From the NCBI GenBank assembly GCA_964404445.1, contig CAYOJW010000002.1:674827-738826 (forward strand): a stretch of 64,000 bases of DNA. Reading direction: 5' to 3'. Numbering within the stretch: position 1 is the stretch's first letter; each line of letters starts with the position of its first letter. This document shows, one piece after another, positions 56,385 to 64,000 of this stretch. The stretch comes from UBA2336 sp964404445. GTDB lineage: Bacteria; Bacteroidota; Bacteroidia; Cytophagales; Cyclobacteriaceae. The notes beneath the pieces are model-generated. The model was not told the DNA's origin. It worked only from the letters and a program-made list of their open reading frames with translations, and did not search any database. Made by a program: the position numbers and the translations under genes.

Positions 56385-58775
56385 ATGATCAGATTATATT
56401 CCGGCATACTTTTTTTAGTAGCCCTGTTTACTATTGCATCCGCTTCGGGGCAGTCCAAAAACACCCTCAGCGGTTATTTAAAAGATCTGTCAGACGGTGA
56501 AAAGCTGATTGGCGCTACCGTTTATGTGGTTGAAACCAAAAGCGGTGCTTCTACCAATGCTTATGGTTTTTATTCCATCACCCTGCCGGCCGGAACCTAT
56601 ACCGTAGAGTTTAGCTATATCGGGTACCGGAAAAAAATACAACAAATCACCTTGTCGCAAAACATTCAATTAGATGTAGAGCTTTCTGCCGACCCGCAAG
56701 CGTTAGATGAAGTTGTGGTGAGCGCAGAAGGCAGCGAAAACGCACGTGTGCAAAACATTGAAATGAGTGTTGCCCGGCTCGACATCACCACCATTCAAAA
56801 AATACCGGCCTTTTTGGGCGAAGTAGATGTGATTAAAAGTTTACAGGCATTGCCCGGAGTAAGCACCGTGGGCGAAGGCGCTTCGGGGTTTAATGTGCGT
56901 GGCGGAAGCGTTGGGCAAAATTTGATTTTACAGGACGAAGCCCCGGTGTACAACGCATCGCACATGCTGGGATTTTTTTCAACGTTTAATCCCGATGCCG
57001 TTAAAGATGCGAAACTTTACAAAGGGGCTATCCCGGCACGGTATGGCGGCAGGCTCGCTTCTATTTTAGATGTGCGCATGAAGGATGGTAACAATAAAAA
57101 ATACGAAGCCACCGGAGGCATCGGTACAATTTTTAGCCGGCTATCGTTAGAAGGCCCGATTGTAAAAGACAAAGGTTCGTTTATTGTTTCGGGTAGGCGT
57201 TCGTACATCGACATCCTCGCACGGCCTTTTGTTGAAATACTTCGCGATGGCGGTGCATTGAACTTCTACGACCTCACCACCAAAGGCAATTATAGGATCA
57301 ACGATAAAAACCACGTTTACCTTTCGGGATATTTTGGGCGCGATAATTTTTTATTCGACAAAGACCAGGGCTTTAGCTGGGGAAATGCCACCACAACCTT
57401 ACGATGGAATCACTTGTTCAGCGAGAAACTTTTTGCCAATGTATCGGGCATCTTCAGCAACTACAATTACAGGCTTCAGTTTGGCGATACCGACCGTGAT
57501 AAATTCCGGTGGACATCGTCTATCTCGAATTATATTATCAAACCTGAGTTCAGCTACTTTATCAACAGCGATAACGAACTGAGTTTTGGTGCCGAAGCCA
57601 TTTACTACACGTTCGAGCCTGCCAATGCGTTAGGCGTTTCAAACGGGGAGGTGACCGATTTGCGCCTCGCTAAAAAATACAACCTCGAAACTTCATTGTA
57701 CATCAGCAACAGTGTGAAGTTTAACGATAGCTGGTCGGTAGAATATGGCCTGCGTTATTCGGATTTCCGGTATTTCGGCTCCGGTACGGCTTACATTTAT
57801 GGCGACACCACTACCGGAAAACGCAAGCCGTTACGCGAAACAATCGAATACAACAGTGGTAAAACCATCGCTCAATATAACAACCTTGAGCCGCGCCTGT
57901 CCGTGAAAACATCCTTGTCGGAGCGAAGTTCGGTTAAGGCAAGTTACAACCGCATGGTGCAATACCTTCATTTAATATCCAACACAACGGCCTCGAACCC
58001 GTTGGATGTGTGGACACCCAGTTCCAACAACATCAAACCTGAAATTGGCGATCAGGTAACGCTCGGCTATTTTCAATCGGTTAATAAAACCTGGGAGTTT
58101 TCTGCCGAAGCATACCTGCGCTTAACCGAAAACCAGATCGATTACATTGATGGTGCAAGCTTATTGATCAACGAATACCTCGAAGGCGAACTGTTAAGCG
58201 GACAAGGCCGTGCGTATGGAATTGAATTTTACCTGCAAAAGAAAACGGGCAGGTTTAACGGCTGGATCAGTTACACCTTAGGCCGCACCGAGTTAAAAGT
58301 TAACGGCATTAACAATGGCGAATGGTATGCCGCACGGTACGATCAAACCCACAATTTAAAAATCACCGGTTTTTACGATTTATCGAAACGCTGGTCGGCT
58401 TCGGGAAATTTTGTACTAACATCCGGAACGCCCACCACCTTCCCTACTTCGTATTACATTGTACAAGGCATTTCTATTCCGTACAATGCCGATGGTTCGC
58501 GTAACAATGTAAGGCTGCCGTTTTATCACCGTATGGATTTATCGTTCAGGCTTGAAGGCAGGCAGTATAGCAAACGTAACGGCAACAAACGCAAGAATAC
58601 CGATTACTGGGTGTTTTCAGTCTATAATTTATACGCACGCAAAAATCCATTCTCGATTTATTTTTCACAACGTGACGAACGTATTGTGCCCGGCCAGCCT
58701 GTCGGCAACGAGGCTACGCAGTTATCCATCATTGGTACCGTGATTCCGTCTGTTTCGTACAACTTTAAATTCTGA
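56385..58775 (+). CDS. TonB-dependent receptor
   Basis: The 796-residue outer-membrane protein has a signal peptide (1-22), a carboxypeptidase-regulatory-like domain (about 25-110), a plug (GVSTVGEGASGFNVRGGSVGQNLILQDEAPV), and a 22-strand barrel ending in SYNFKF. It lacks the extra segments of SusC. Its partner is the DUF4249 lipoprotein gene five bases downstream. The pair is a common Bacteroidetes uptake unit with unknown substrate, often small or metal-bound ligands. Confidence 0.92.
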   Translation: MIRLYSGILFLVALFTIASASGQSKNTLSGYLKDLSDGEKLIGATVYVVETKSGASTNAYGFYSITLPAGTYTVEFSYIGYRKKIQQITLSQNIQLDVELSADPQALDEVVVSAEGSENARVQNIEMSVARLDITTIQKIPAFLGEVDVIKSLQALPGVSTVGEGASGFNVRGGSVGQNLILQDEAPVYNASHMLGFFSTFNPDAVKDAKLYKGAIPARYGGRLASILDVRMKDGNNKKYEATGGIGTIFSRLSLEGPIVKDKGSFIVSGRRSYIDILARPFVEILRDGGALNFYDLTTKGNYRINDKNHVYLSGYFGRDNFLFDKDQGFSWGNATTTLRWNHLFSEKLFANVSGIFSNYNYRLQFGDTDRDKFRWTSSISNYIIKPEFSYFINSDNELSFGAEAIYYTFEPANALGVSNGEVTDLRLAKKYNLETSLYISNSVKFNDSWSVEYGLRYSDFRYFGSGTAYIYGDTTTGKRKPLRETIEYNSGKTIAQYNNLEPRLSVKTSLSERSSVKASYNRMVQYLHLISNTTASNPLDVWTPSSNNIKPEIGDQVTLGYFQSVNKTWEFSAEAYLRLTENQIDYIDGASLLINEYLEGELLSGQGRAYGIEFYLQKKTGRFNGWISYTLGRTELKVNGINNGEWYAARYDQTHNLKITGFYDLSKRWSASGNFVLTSGTPTTFPTSYYIVQGISIPYNADGSRNNVRLPFYHRMDLSFRLEGRQYSKRNGNKRKNTDYWVFSVYNLYARKNPFSIYFSQRDERIVPGQPVGNEATQLSIIGTVIPSVSYNFKF

Positions 58776-58780
58776 TAAGC

Positions 58781-59725
58781 ATGAAACGTTTCATACAATC
58801 AATTCTGTTTTTTATTCCGGCCTCGATCCCGATAGCTATCGGGATCGGGACGGGATTAGTTTTGTTTTCGTGCGAAGAAATTATTGACCCGACTTTGCGC
58901 AAAGCCGATCCGGTATTAGTAGTGGATGCGTGGCTCAACAACAAAGAAGAAGACCAGGTGATTAAACTCACCACAACACAACCTTATTTAACCCCTGCAT
59001 TGCCCGAAGGTGTGAGCGATGCCTCGGTAACGCTTGTGTATGATGGCGGAAGCATTTCGTTTACGGAAGATGCCGGTGAGCCGGGAACGTATCGCTGGCC
59101 GTACGATGATGCCGTTGGAGCCTTTGATGTGATTGGCCGAGCCTATACACTTACCATTGTTGCCGATGGTATAACCTACGAAGCAACATCGCGTATCAAT
59201 CGTACCGTAACCATCGACAGCATTACGTTTAAGTTAGACACCGGGCCGTTTTACCCGGACAATACTTACTTCGCAGAATTTTGGGCAACCGATTCTGTTG
59301 GCAAAGGCGACACCTATTGGATTCGCACGTATAAAAACGGTGTATTGCTAAACAAGCCGAGCGAAATAAACATTGCGTACGATGCGGCTTTCAACGAAGG
59401 CGGTAACTTTGATGGTATTACGTTTTTATCGCCCATCCGCAGTGTAAACCCGAACGATGTGGATGATGAAGGGTTTCCCCTTTCGCCTTACGTTGTGGGC
59501 GACTCGGTATATGTGGAAGTTCATTCGATCACCCATGAATCGTTTAACTTCCTGAACGAAGTGATGGTGCAAACCAATCGGCCGGGTGGTTTCGGTGAAT
59601 TATTTGCCGTTCCGTTGGCCAACGTTTCGTCTAACATCCGCACGATCACGGCTGGCGGCCCCAAGGCCATTGGTTTTTTTAATGTGGCGGCTGTTGGAGG
59701 GTTTGGTAAAAAGTTAGAATTGTAG
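58781..59725 (+). CDS. DUF4249 lipoprotein
   Basis: The 314-residue protein has a lipoprotein signal ending at LFSC and the DUF4249 body (PVLVVDAWLNNKEEDQVIKL, VTLVYDGGSISF, YTLTIVADGITYEATS), beginning with two Ig-like domains. DUF4249 proteins accompany TonB receptors as probable surface lids or binding partners. Unusually, codons 15-23 of the signal peptide (SIPIAIGIG) coincide with a 24-bp perfect palindrome (58824-58847), making the hydrophobic segment longer than normal. Confidence 0.88.
   Translation: MKRFIQSILFFIPASIPIAIGIGTGLVLFSCEEIIDPTLRKADPVLVVDAWLNNKEEDQVIKLTTTQPYLTPALPEGVSDASVTLVYDGGSISFTEDAGEPGTYRWPYDDAVGAFDVIGRAYTLTIVADGITYEATSRINRTVTIDSITFKLDTGPFYPDNTYFAEFWATDSVGKGDTYWIRTYKNGVLLNKPSEINIAYDAAFNEGGNFDGITFLSPIRSVNPNDVDDEGFPLSPYVVGDSVYVEVHSITHESFNFLNEVMVQTNRPGGFGELFAVPLANVSSNIRTITAGGPKAIGFFNVAAVGGFGKKLEL
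58824..58847. repeat. Perfect 24-bp palindrome inside a signal peptide
   Basis: CGATCCCGATAG followed by its exact complement CTATCGGGATCG. Such GATCCCGATAGCTATC palindromes occur as dispersed intergenic repeats in Bacteroidetes genomes. Here the palindrome lies in frame within the DUF4249 signal sequence. Confidence 0.8.
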
Positions 59726-59747
59726 CGATAACTTGAAAACGCATAGT

Positions 59748-62021
59748 TTACTTCGTTAACACCAATACCGAAGGAATATCGGTTAGCCAAACATTTTTAG
59801 AGTCGATCAGTTTTTTCCAGCTTTCGAGGCTTACAAGCATTAAATCCTGTTGATTCAAAAATTCCTTATCGATTATGCTTTGGTTGTACAGCGCAATGTG
59901 GTTAGGTGCCGTTTGCTCCATCGCACGGATTTTCTCATTCATATCGGCATTTGATTTTACAAACCCTGTTATATCGAGAATCGTAACCTGCGCCCCGGCA
60001 TTATGAATAAGCTTTTGCGCATAGTCGATCAGATAACTGTCGTTGGCATCGAACACGGGGATGAATACAAGCCCGGTTTTTTCTAATCCTTTATCAATCA
60101 ATATCCCGACAGGTACTTCTGCCTTGTTCAGGATCAGCCGCGTACGGTCGTCAAAGGGTGAGCTGTCGAACAATCGGTCTTTACCCGTAACCGTACCGAT
60201 CAGCTTTTCGGGGTTTACGATGCGGGTTGTAAACCCAAGGATTTTCCCAAGCAAGCTGCCTTCAAAAATCGATTGCCCCACACCTACTAACAATAAATCG
60301 TAATCGCCCTGGTTGGCTACATCGGCTATTTCATTTTCAATATCGCCCGATGCCTTAAACAACGTTGTGATTTTCTGGTTCAGGTTCGATGATTCTTCCA
60401 CTACGGGCAGAAAACTTTCTCTTTCGTATTCGTCAATATCAAAATGATGCCACTCATTGGCGGGTGTTACGTGCATAGCCGTGATTACTGCATTGTTGTG
60501 AATCTTTTGGGTTAGCCCATGAGCGAGTTTCAACAACGACCGCCCCGATTCGGGTTTCGCAAACGAGAACAACACTTTGTATTTTCCGGTCGCAGAAACT
60601 TCTAACGGTACTTCATTTGATTTCGATTTAAAAGCCCAGTTGATAAAATCGAGTGCGGGGCCTGTCATAAATGTGGTAACCAATGCCATAATCACCATCA
60701 TGGCAAATATTTCGGGCGAAAGCACACCCAGGTCGTAACCAATATTCAGCACGACCAATTCCATCAGGCCGCGTGTGTTCATCAAAGCCCCGATCGACAA
60801 GCTGTCTTTCCAGTTTTGTCCTACAAATTTTGCTGCCAGGGCGCTGCCCAAAAATTTTCCGGCTACGGCCACTAAGATGATCAGCCCGGTAATCTTCCAA
60901 AGATAAATATCGTTGAGCAATCCGATCTGGGTACGCAGTCCGGTAAACACAAAGAACAACGGCAGCAACAACACTAATGCTACATCTTCAATTTTTTCGA
61001 TGAACGAATTTCTGAACTTAGCGTTCTCGGGCATGATGGCTCCGGCCATGAACGCACCAAACAATGCATGAATGCCAATTACTTCGGTAGCATACGCTGA
61101 TATAATTAGTGTTAGGAAGAAAATGGCTACAACAGGTTTGCTCAAACTTTCTTTTGATGTGTGTAAATCGCCCACGCGCTTTAAGAACGGGCGCACCACT
61201 TTAATCATCATAAACACATACGCAACCGAAAGTAAAATGGTGTATAGCGAGCTCACCATCGAACCCGCTTTAACAATAGCGATTACTGCCGCCAAAATGC
61301 ACCACGCAGTAATGTCATCGGCAGCGGCACAGGTAATAACAATGGTGCCTAATTTAGTTTTGTGAATGCCGCGCTCCTGCACGATACGCGCCAATACCGG
61401 AAATGCCGTAATGCTCATGGCAATACCGATAAACAAACCAAACGATAAAAATTGTATTCCTTCGGGCACAAAAGTCTGGTAAATGAAATAGGCCAATGTT
61501 AGCCCTAATGCAAAAGGGATAATGATACTGGCATGGCTGATGACGATGGCATCTTGCGCTTTGTTGCGCAGCACTTTCAGGTCTAACTCCATGCCCACAA
61601 TAAACATAAACAAGATCAGCCCGATCTGGCTCAGAAACTGTAAGTTGCCTAACGATGCCTGCGGAAAAAGTACAGCCGAAAACTCAGGGAAATACATACC
61701 CAGCAACGATGGCCCCAGCACAATACCGGCAATCATTTCGCCAATAACTGTCGGTTGTCCTATTTTTTTAAATATCCAGCCAAATACGCGGGCAGCAAAA
61801 ATAATGGTAACAATTTGCGCTAATAATACTGCAAGCGGATGTTCAAGGTTCTGTACGAGAGCGTCAATAAATGCTGCCCAGTTATTTTTATCGGAGGCAA
61901 TCGTTTTGATAAGTTCTTGTTGTTCTAATTTTACCCCCAACAGAACAACCCAGTACATCAACGCTGAAAAACCCCCGATAGTGGTTATATAAAAAATAGT
62001 GTTTCTATACTTCTTCATCAA
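59748..62021 (-). CDS. Cation:proton antiporter, CPA2 family, with USP-like C-terminus
   Basis: The 757-residue protein has about 13 membrane helices (about 10-470), including the CPA2 core with CAAADDITAW (conserved Asp pair) and GALMNTRGLMELVVLNIG. It continues into a cytosolic part of about 270 residues with two universal-stress-protein-like halves (VLFSFAKPESGRSLLKLAHGL; VGILIDKG). It exchanges Na+ or K+ for H+ at the inner membrane; the ion cannot be told. It is single, convergent with the DUF4249 gene. Confidence 0.9.
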   Translation of the reverse strand: MMKKYRNTIFYITTIGGFSALMYWVVLLGVKLEQQELIKTIASDKNNWAAFIDALVQNLEHPLAVLLAQIVTIIFAARVFGWIFKKIGQPTVIGEMIAGIVLGPSLLGMYFPEFSAVLFPQASLGNLQFLSQIGLILFMFIVGMELDLKVLRNKAQDAIVISHASIIIPFALGLTLAYFIYQTFVPEGIQFLSFGLFIGIAMSITAFPVLARIVQERGIHKTKLGTIVITCAAADDITAWCILAAVIAIVKAGSMVSSLYTILLSVAYVFMMIKVVRPFLKRVGDLHTSKESLSKPVVAIFFLTLIISAYATEVIGIHALFGAFMAGAIMPENAKFRNSFIEKIEDVALVLLLPLFFVFTGLRTQIGLLNDIYLWKITGLIILVAVAGKFLGSALAAKFVGQNWKDSLSIGALMNTRGLMELVVLNIGYDLGVLSPEIFAMMVIMALVTTFMTGPALDFINWAFKSKSNEVPLEVSATGKYKVLFSFAKPESGRSLLKLAHGLTQKIHNNAVITAMHVTPANEWHHFDIDEYERESFLPVVEESSNLNQKITTLFKASGDIENEIADVANQGDYDLLLVGVGQSIFEGSLLGKILGFTTRIVNPEKLIGTVTGKDRLFDSSPFDDRTRLILNKAEVPVGILIDKGLEKTGLVFIPVFDANDSYLIDYAQKLIHNAGAQVTILDITGFVKSNADMNEKIRAMEQTAPNHIALYNQSIIDKEFLNQQDLMLVSLESWKKLIDSKNVWLTDIPSVLVLTK

Positions 62022-62263
62022 TTTTGGTTCTTACGTTCAGCTCAAACAACGAACCGGACTTTTATTTTAAATACTTCGATCAGGCTCAGAATAAACTCAA
62101 TCTCTTCATGCAAACATCACACATGGTATGGCCAAAGTTAACCCGTAAGGCGTTTGCAACAAAATTTCGGAGTTAAATCAAGTTTTTTTCGTAATTCTTC
62201 TGTCAGCCACAAATCACACAGATTTTCACAGCTTATAAAACAGCACCTGTCAGTGATTTCGAT

Positions 62264-62469
62264 GGTTAAGATTGCAAACCATTAAAACTACTTTGCTTTA
62301 TACTGAAGTAGGAAAAAGGGCTTGAAAAAAAATTAAAAGTTCATTGGATAGTATTTAAACCAATTGCGCATTTTGAGTATTTCAGCTATTGCACATTTTG
62401 GGCATCTCTATATTATTCACTTGAAAATCAAGATTGTAGGGATGGCTGAGTTACGTATATTTGGGAGTT
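62264..62469 (+). repeat. Dispersed ~205-bp repeat A, copy 2
   Basis: It matches 43861-44063 in the same orientation, with the last 50 bases almost identical and the tgcgcattttgagtat words present again. It ends at the same GGGAGTT, and the flanks then diverge: TTGGCGGC in copy 1, TTATATGCG here. Confidence 0.7.
62434..62463 (+). promoter_or_regulatory. Bacteroidetes-type promoter at the end of repeat A (copy 2)
   Basis: TTG (62434-62436), 19 bases, TATATTTG (62456-62463), identical in boxes and spacing to copy 1. It is placed to transcribe the RtcB-like gene. Confidence 0.65.
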
Positions 62470-63947
62470 ATATGCGATTTTAGCAGACCGCACCATTGAC
62501 AACGAAACTGACAACAAATGACAAAATGATAACAGGAAAAGACATAATAGATTTAGGGTTTAAACCAAGCAAGTGGTTCAAAGATGTTATTGACTATGCT
62601 AACCAAAATCAGCTTAGTGGCGACAGCTTGAAAGAATATATTGAGTCTGTTCGCCCTAAATATATTGACCCACATTCCGAACCTGTTGACTTTTATAAAA
62701 ACATAAGAGCAGAAAACGAAGAAGAAGCTGACAACGTAAAAATGGTTCTTGACACAATGCAAGGACTAATGAAAACACCAACCTTAATTGGTGGTGCTGT
62801 AATGCCAGACGCTTGTCCAACAGGAGAAGGACAAATTCCTGTTGGCGGAGTTGTAATTGCGAAAAACGCAATTCATCCGTCTATGCACAGTGCCGACATT
62901 TGCTGTTCCGTAATGATGACGAATTTCGGAATGTTGTCGCCAAAAACAGTTTTAGATATGGCTCATTCCGTTACACATTTTGGCGGTGGCGGACGAGAAG
63001 AGTTTTCAATTTTACCAAAGGACTTTGAAGAAAAAATTTTACAAAATAAATTTCTAAACTCTGAACGAAGTTTAAGTTTTGCAAAAACTCATTTGGCTAC
63101 ACAGGGAGATGGAAATCATTTTCTATTTGTAGGCATTTCCAAAAAGACAGGCGAAACGATGATGGTAACACATCACGGAAGCCGTGGTTTTGGAGCAAAC
63201 CTTTACACACAAGGAATGAAAATTGCCGAGTATTTCAGAAAAGAAATCTCGCCAAAGACAGCTGAAAAAAACGCTTGGATACCTTACGACACAGATGAAG
63301 GGAAAACTTACTGGGAAGCATTGCAATTAGTTAGAGAATGGACAAAGTTGAACCATACAACTATTCATAACGCAACAACTCAAAAGCTAAACATTGACCC
63401 GTTCGACAGATTTTGGAACGAACACAATTTTGTGTTTAAAGAAAATGATTTGTTCTATCACGCTAAAGGTGCAACGCCATTGGACGACAAATTTGTTCCT
63501 GACAGCAAAGACGGATTACGGCTAATTCCGTTGAATATGAGCGAACCTGTTTTAATTGTTAAAGGCAACACGACAGCTAATAATTTAGGTTTTGCTCCAC
63601 ACGGAGCAGGACGGAATATTAGTCGTGGGCGACACAAGAAAAATAACGCTCACAAGACCATTGAACAAATATTTCACGAAGAAACACAAGGTTTGGACGT
63701 TAGATTTTTCTCAAATCATATTGACATTTCTGAATTGCCAAGTGCATACAAAAATGCTGAAATGGTAAAACGACAAATGCAAGAATTTGGACTTGGCGAA
63801 GTGCTTGACGAAATTATGCCTTATGGTTGCATTATGGCAGGCGACTGGGAAATTGACGCACCTTGGAAAATTAAAGCCAGAGAAAAATATAAAAACAGAC
63901 AAGAAAATAACACGCAGACAGACGAGTGAAAAGAAAAACCGCATATA
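62468..63947 (+). mobile_element. Cassette-like unit carrying an RtcB gene
   Basis: It starts at G|TTATATGCG (62467-62476). Just after the gene comes CGCATATAAT (63940-63949), complementary to the start at 9 of 10 positions. The right end of the site is beyond the window or interrupted by the possible intron end that follows. Confidence 0.5.
62526..63929 (+). CDS. rtcB: RtcB-family RNA ligase
   Basis: RtcB seals 2',3'-cyclic phosphate or 3'-phosphate ends to 5'-OH RNA ends using GTP. The 467-residue protein has the metal and GMP sites: SADICCSV (Asp, Cys), QGDGNHF (Asn, His), THHGSRGFG (His), EHNFV (His), and APHGAGRNISR with the histidine that forms the GMP adduct. The ATG at 62526 is preferred to a TTG at 62496. 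The gene is AT-rich and lies alone after repeat A, without rtcA or rtcR. Confidence 0.88.
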   Translation: MITGKDIIDLGFKPSKWFKDVIDYANQNQLSGDSLKEYIESVRPKYIDPHSEPVDFYKNIRAENEEEADNVKMVLDTMQGLMKTPTLIGGAVMPDACPTGEGQIPVGGVVIAKNAIHPSMHSADICCSVMMTNFGMLSPKTVLDMAHSVTHFGGGGREEFSILPKDFEEKILQNKFLNSERSLSFAKTHLATQGDGNHFLFVGISKKTGETMMVTHHGSRGFGANLYTQGMKIAEYFRKEISPKTAEKNAWIPYDTDEGKTYWEALQLVREWTKLNHTTIHNATTQKLNIDPFDRFWNEHNFVFKENDLFYHAKGATPLDDKFVPDSKDGLRLIPLNMSEPVLIVKGNTTANNLGFAPHGAGRNISRGRHKKNNAHKTIEQIFHEETQGLDVRFFSNHIDISELPSAYKNAEMVKRQMQEFGLGEVLDEIMPYGCIMAGDWEIDAPWKIKAREKYKNRQENNTQTDE

Positions 63948-64000
63948 ATCGAGTAGACGGCCTCGCCAGTTGTAACTGACGAGGTGCGCCTCTCACACCA
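63948..64000 (-). mobile_element. Possible 3' end of a group II intron, cut by the window edge
   Basis: On the minus strand the last bases read TGGTGTGAGAGGCGCACC, then an imperfect hairpin (CCTCGTCAGT / ACTGGCGAGG), and CTACTCGAT next to the TATATGCGG of the RtcB unit. GGTGTGAGAGG before a bulged hairpin and a CTACTCGAT-like end recall domains V-VI of bacterial group II introns. Only 53 bases are visible, and there is no maturase in the window, so this is a suggestion only. Confidence 0.35.

Larger units (their letters stand above)
62022..62525. other. Gene-free stretch with repeat A copy 2
   Basis: The first 240 bases hold no recognised element apart from the antiporter leader. From 62264 to 62469 lies repeat A copy 2 with its promoter, followed by the start of the RtcB cassette. 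No open frame of substance is present. Confidence 0.6.

Overview
The window looks like chromosomal DNA of a Bacteroidetes bacterium, most likely of the order Cytophagales (inferred from gene content, not from a marker-gene tree). Pointers are DUF3078, DUF4252 and DUF4249 proteins, a TonB receptor paired with a DUF4249 lipoprotein, a two-component-propeller histidine kinase, a CHAT/TPR protein, few Shine-Dalgarno-like sites with several TTG/GTG starts, and promoters of the TTTG-N19-TAnnTTTG type. Most of the window is a moderate-GC core. Several patches are visibly AT-richer and look acquired.

Layout. 1-11 kb: DUF3078 outer-membrane-like protein, methionine aminopeptidase, DUF4269 and CHASE2 proteins, an ABC exporter pair, an ECF sigma/anti-sigma/DUF4252 operon, small conserved proteins, and an OmpA-type PD40 protein. 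11-16.4 kb: a pentameric ligand-gated channel homologue, a SMUG-like glycosylase, a GxxExxY protein in its own inverted repeats, and a SET / ATP-grasp / ATP-grasp-SET operon. 16.7-22.5 kb: a large sensor kinase, a lipoprotein, tRNA-Arg(CCU) and HflX. 22.6-33.1 kb: an exopolysaccharide set (glycosyltransferase, RfbC, Wza-like, Wzc-like, CpsB-like phosphatase), then an epimerase, a TPR protein, phosphosulfolactate synthase, a DUF368 transporter and AroE in one direction. 33.3-43.7 kb: UvrB, an AbiE toxin-antitoxin pair lying between a complete superoxide dismutase gene and a displaced copy of its 3' end, TadA and AspS. 43.7-48 kb: AT-rich accessory genes separated by integron-attC-like sites. 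48-62 kb: CHAT/TPR protein, PlsC-like acyltransferase, a second small cassette-like patch, RsmG/sigma/GT2 operon, TonB receptor + DUF4249, and a CPA2 antiporter. 62-64 kb: an RtcB-type RNA ligase that again looks like a cassette, ending in what may be the 3' end of a group II intron.

Most notable. (1) The three-gene SET/ATP-grasp operon (13186-16370) joins lysine-methyltransferase-type and peptide-ligase-type folds, including both in one polypeptide; I know of no assigned function. (2) Two ~205-bp repeats (43861-44063 and 62264-62469) carry a perfectly spaced Bacteroidetes promoter and stop at the same GTT, immediately before accessory genes whose ends carry complementary 9-10-bp boxes. With the attC-like sites between genes this reads as integron-type cassettes without an integrase in view. 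(3) The AbiE module appears to have entered at the 3' end of sod, replacing and displacing that end. No rRNA, CRISPR array, complete transposase or integrase gene was seen.
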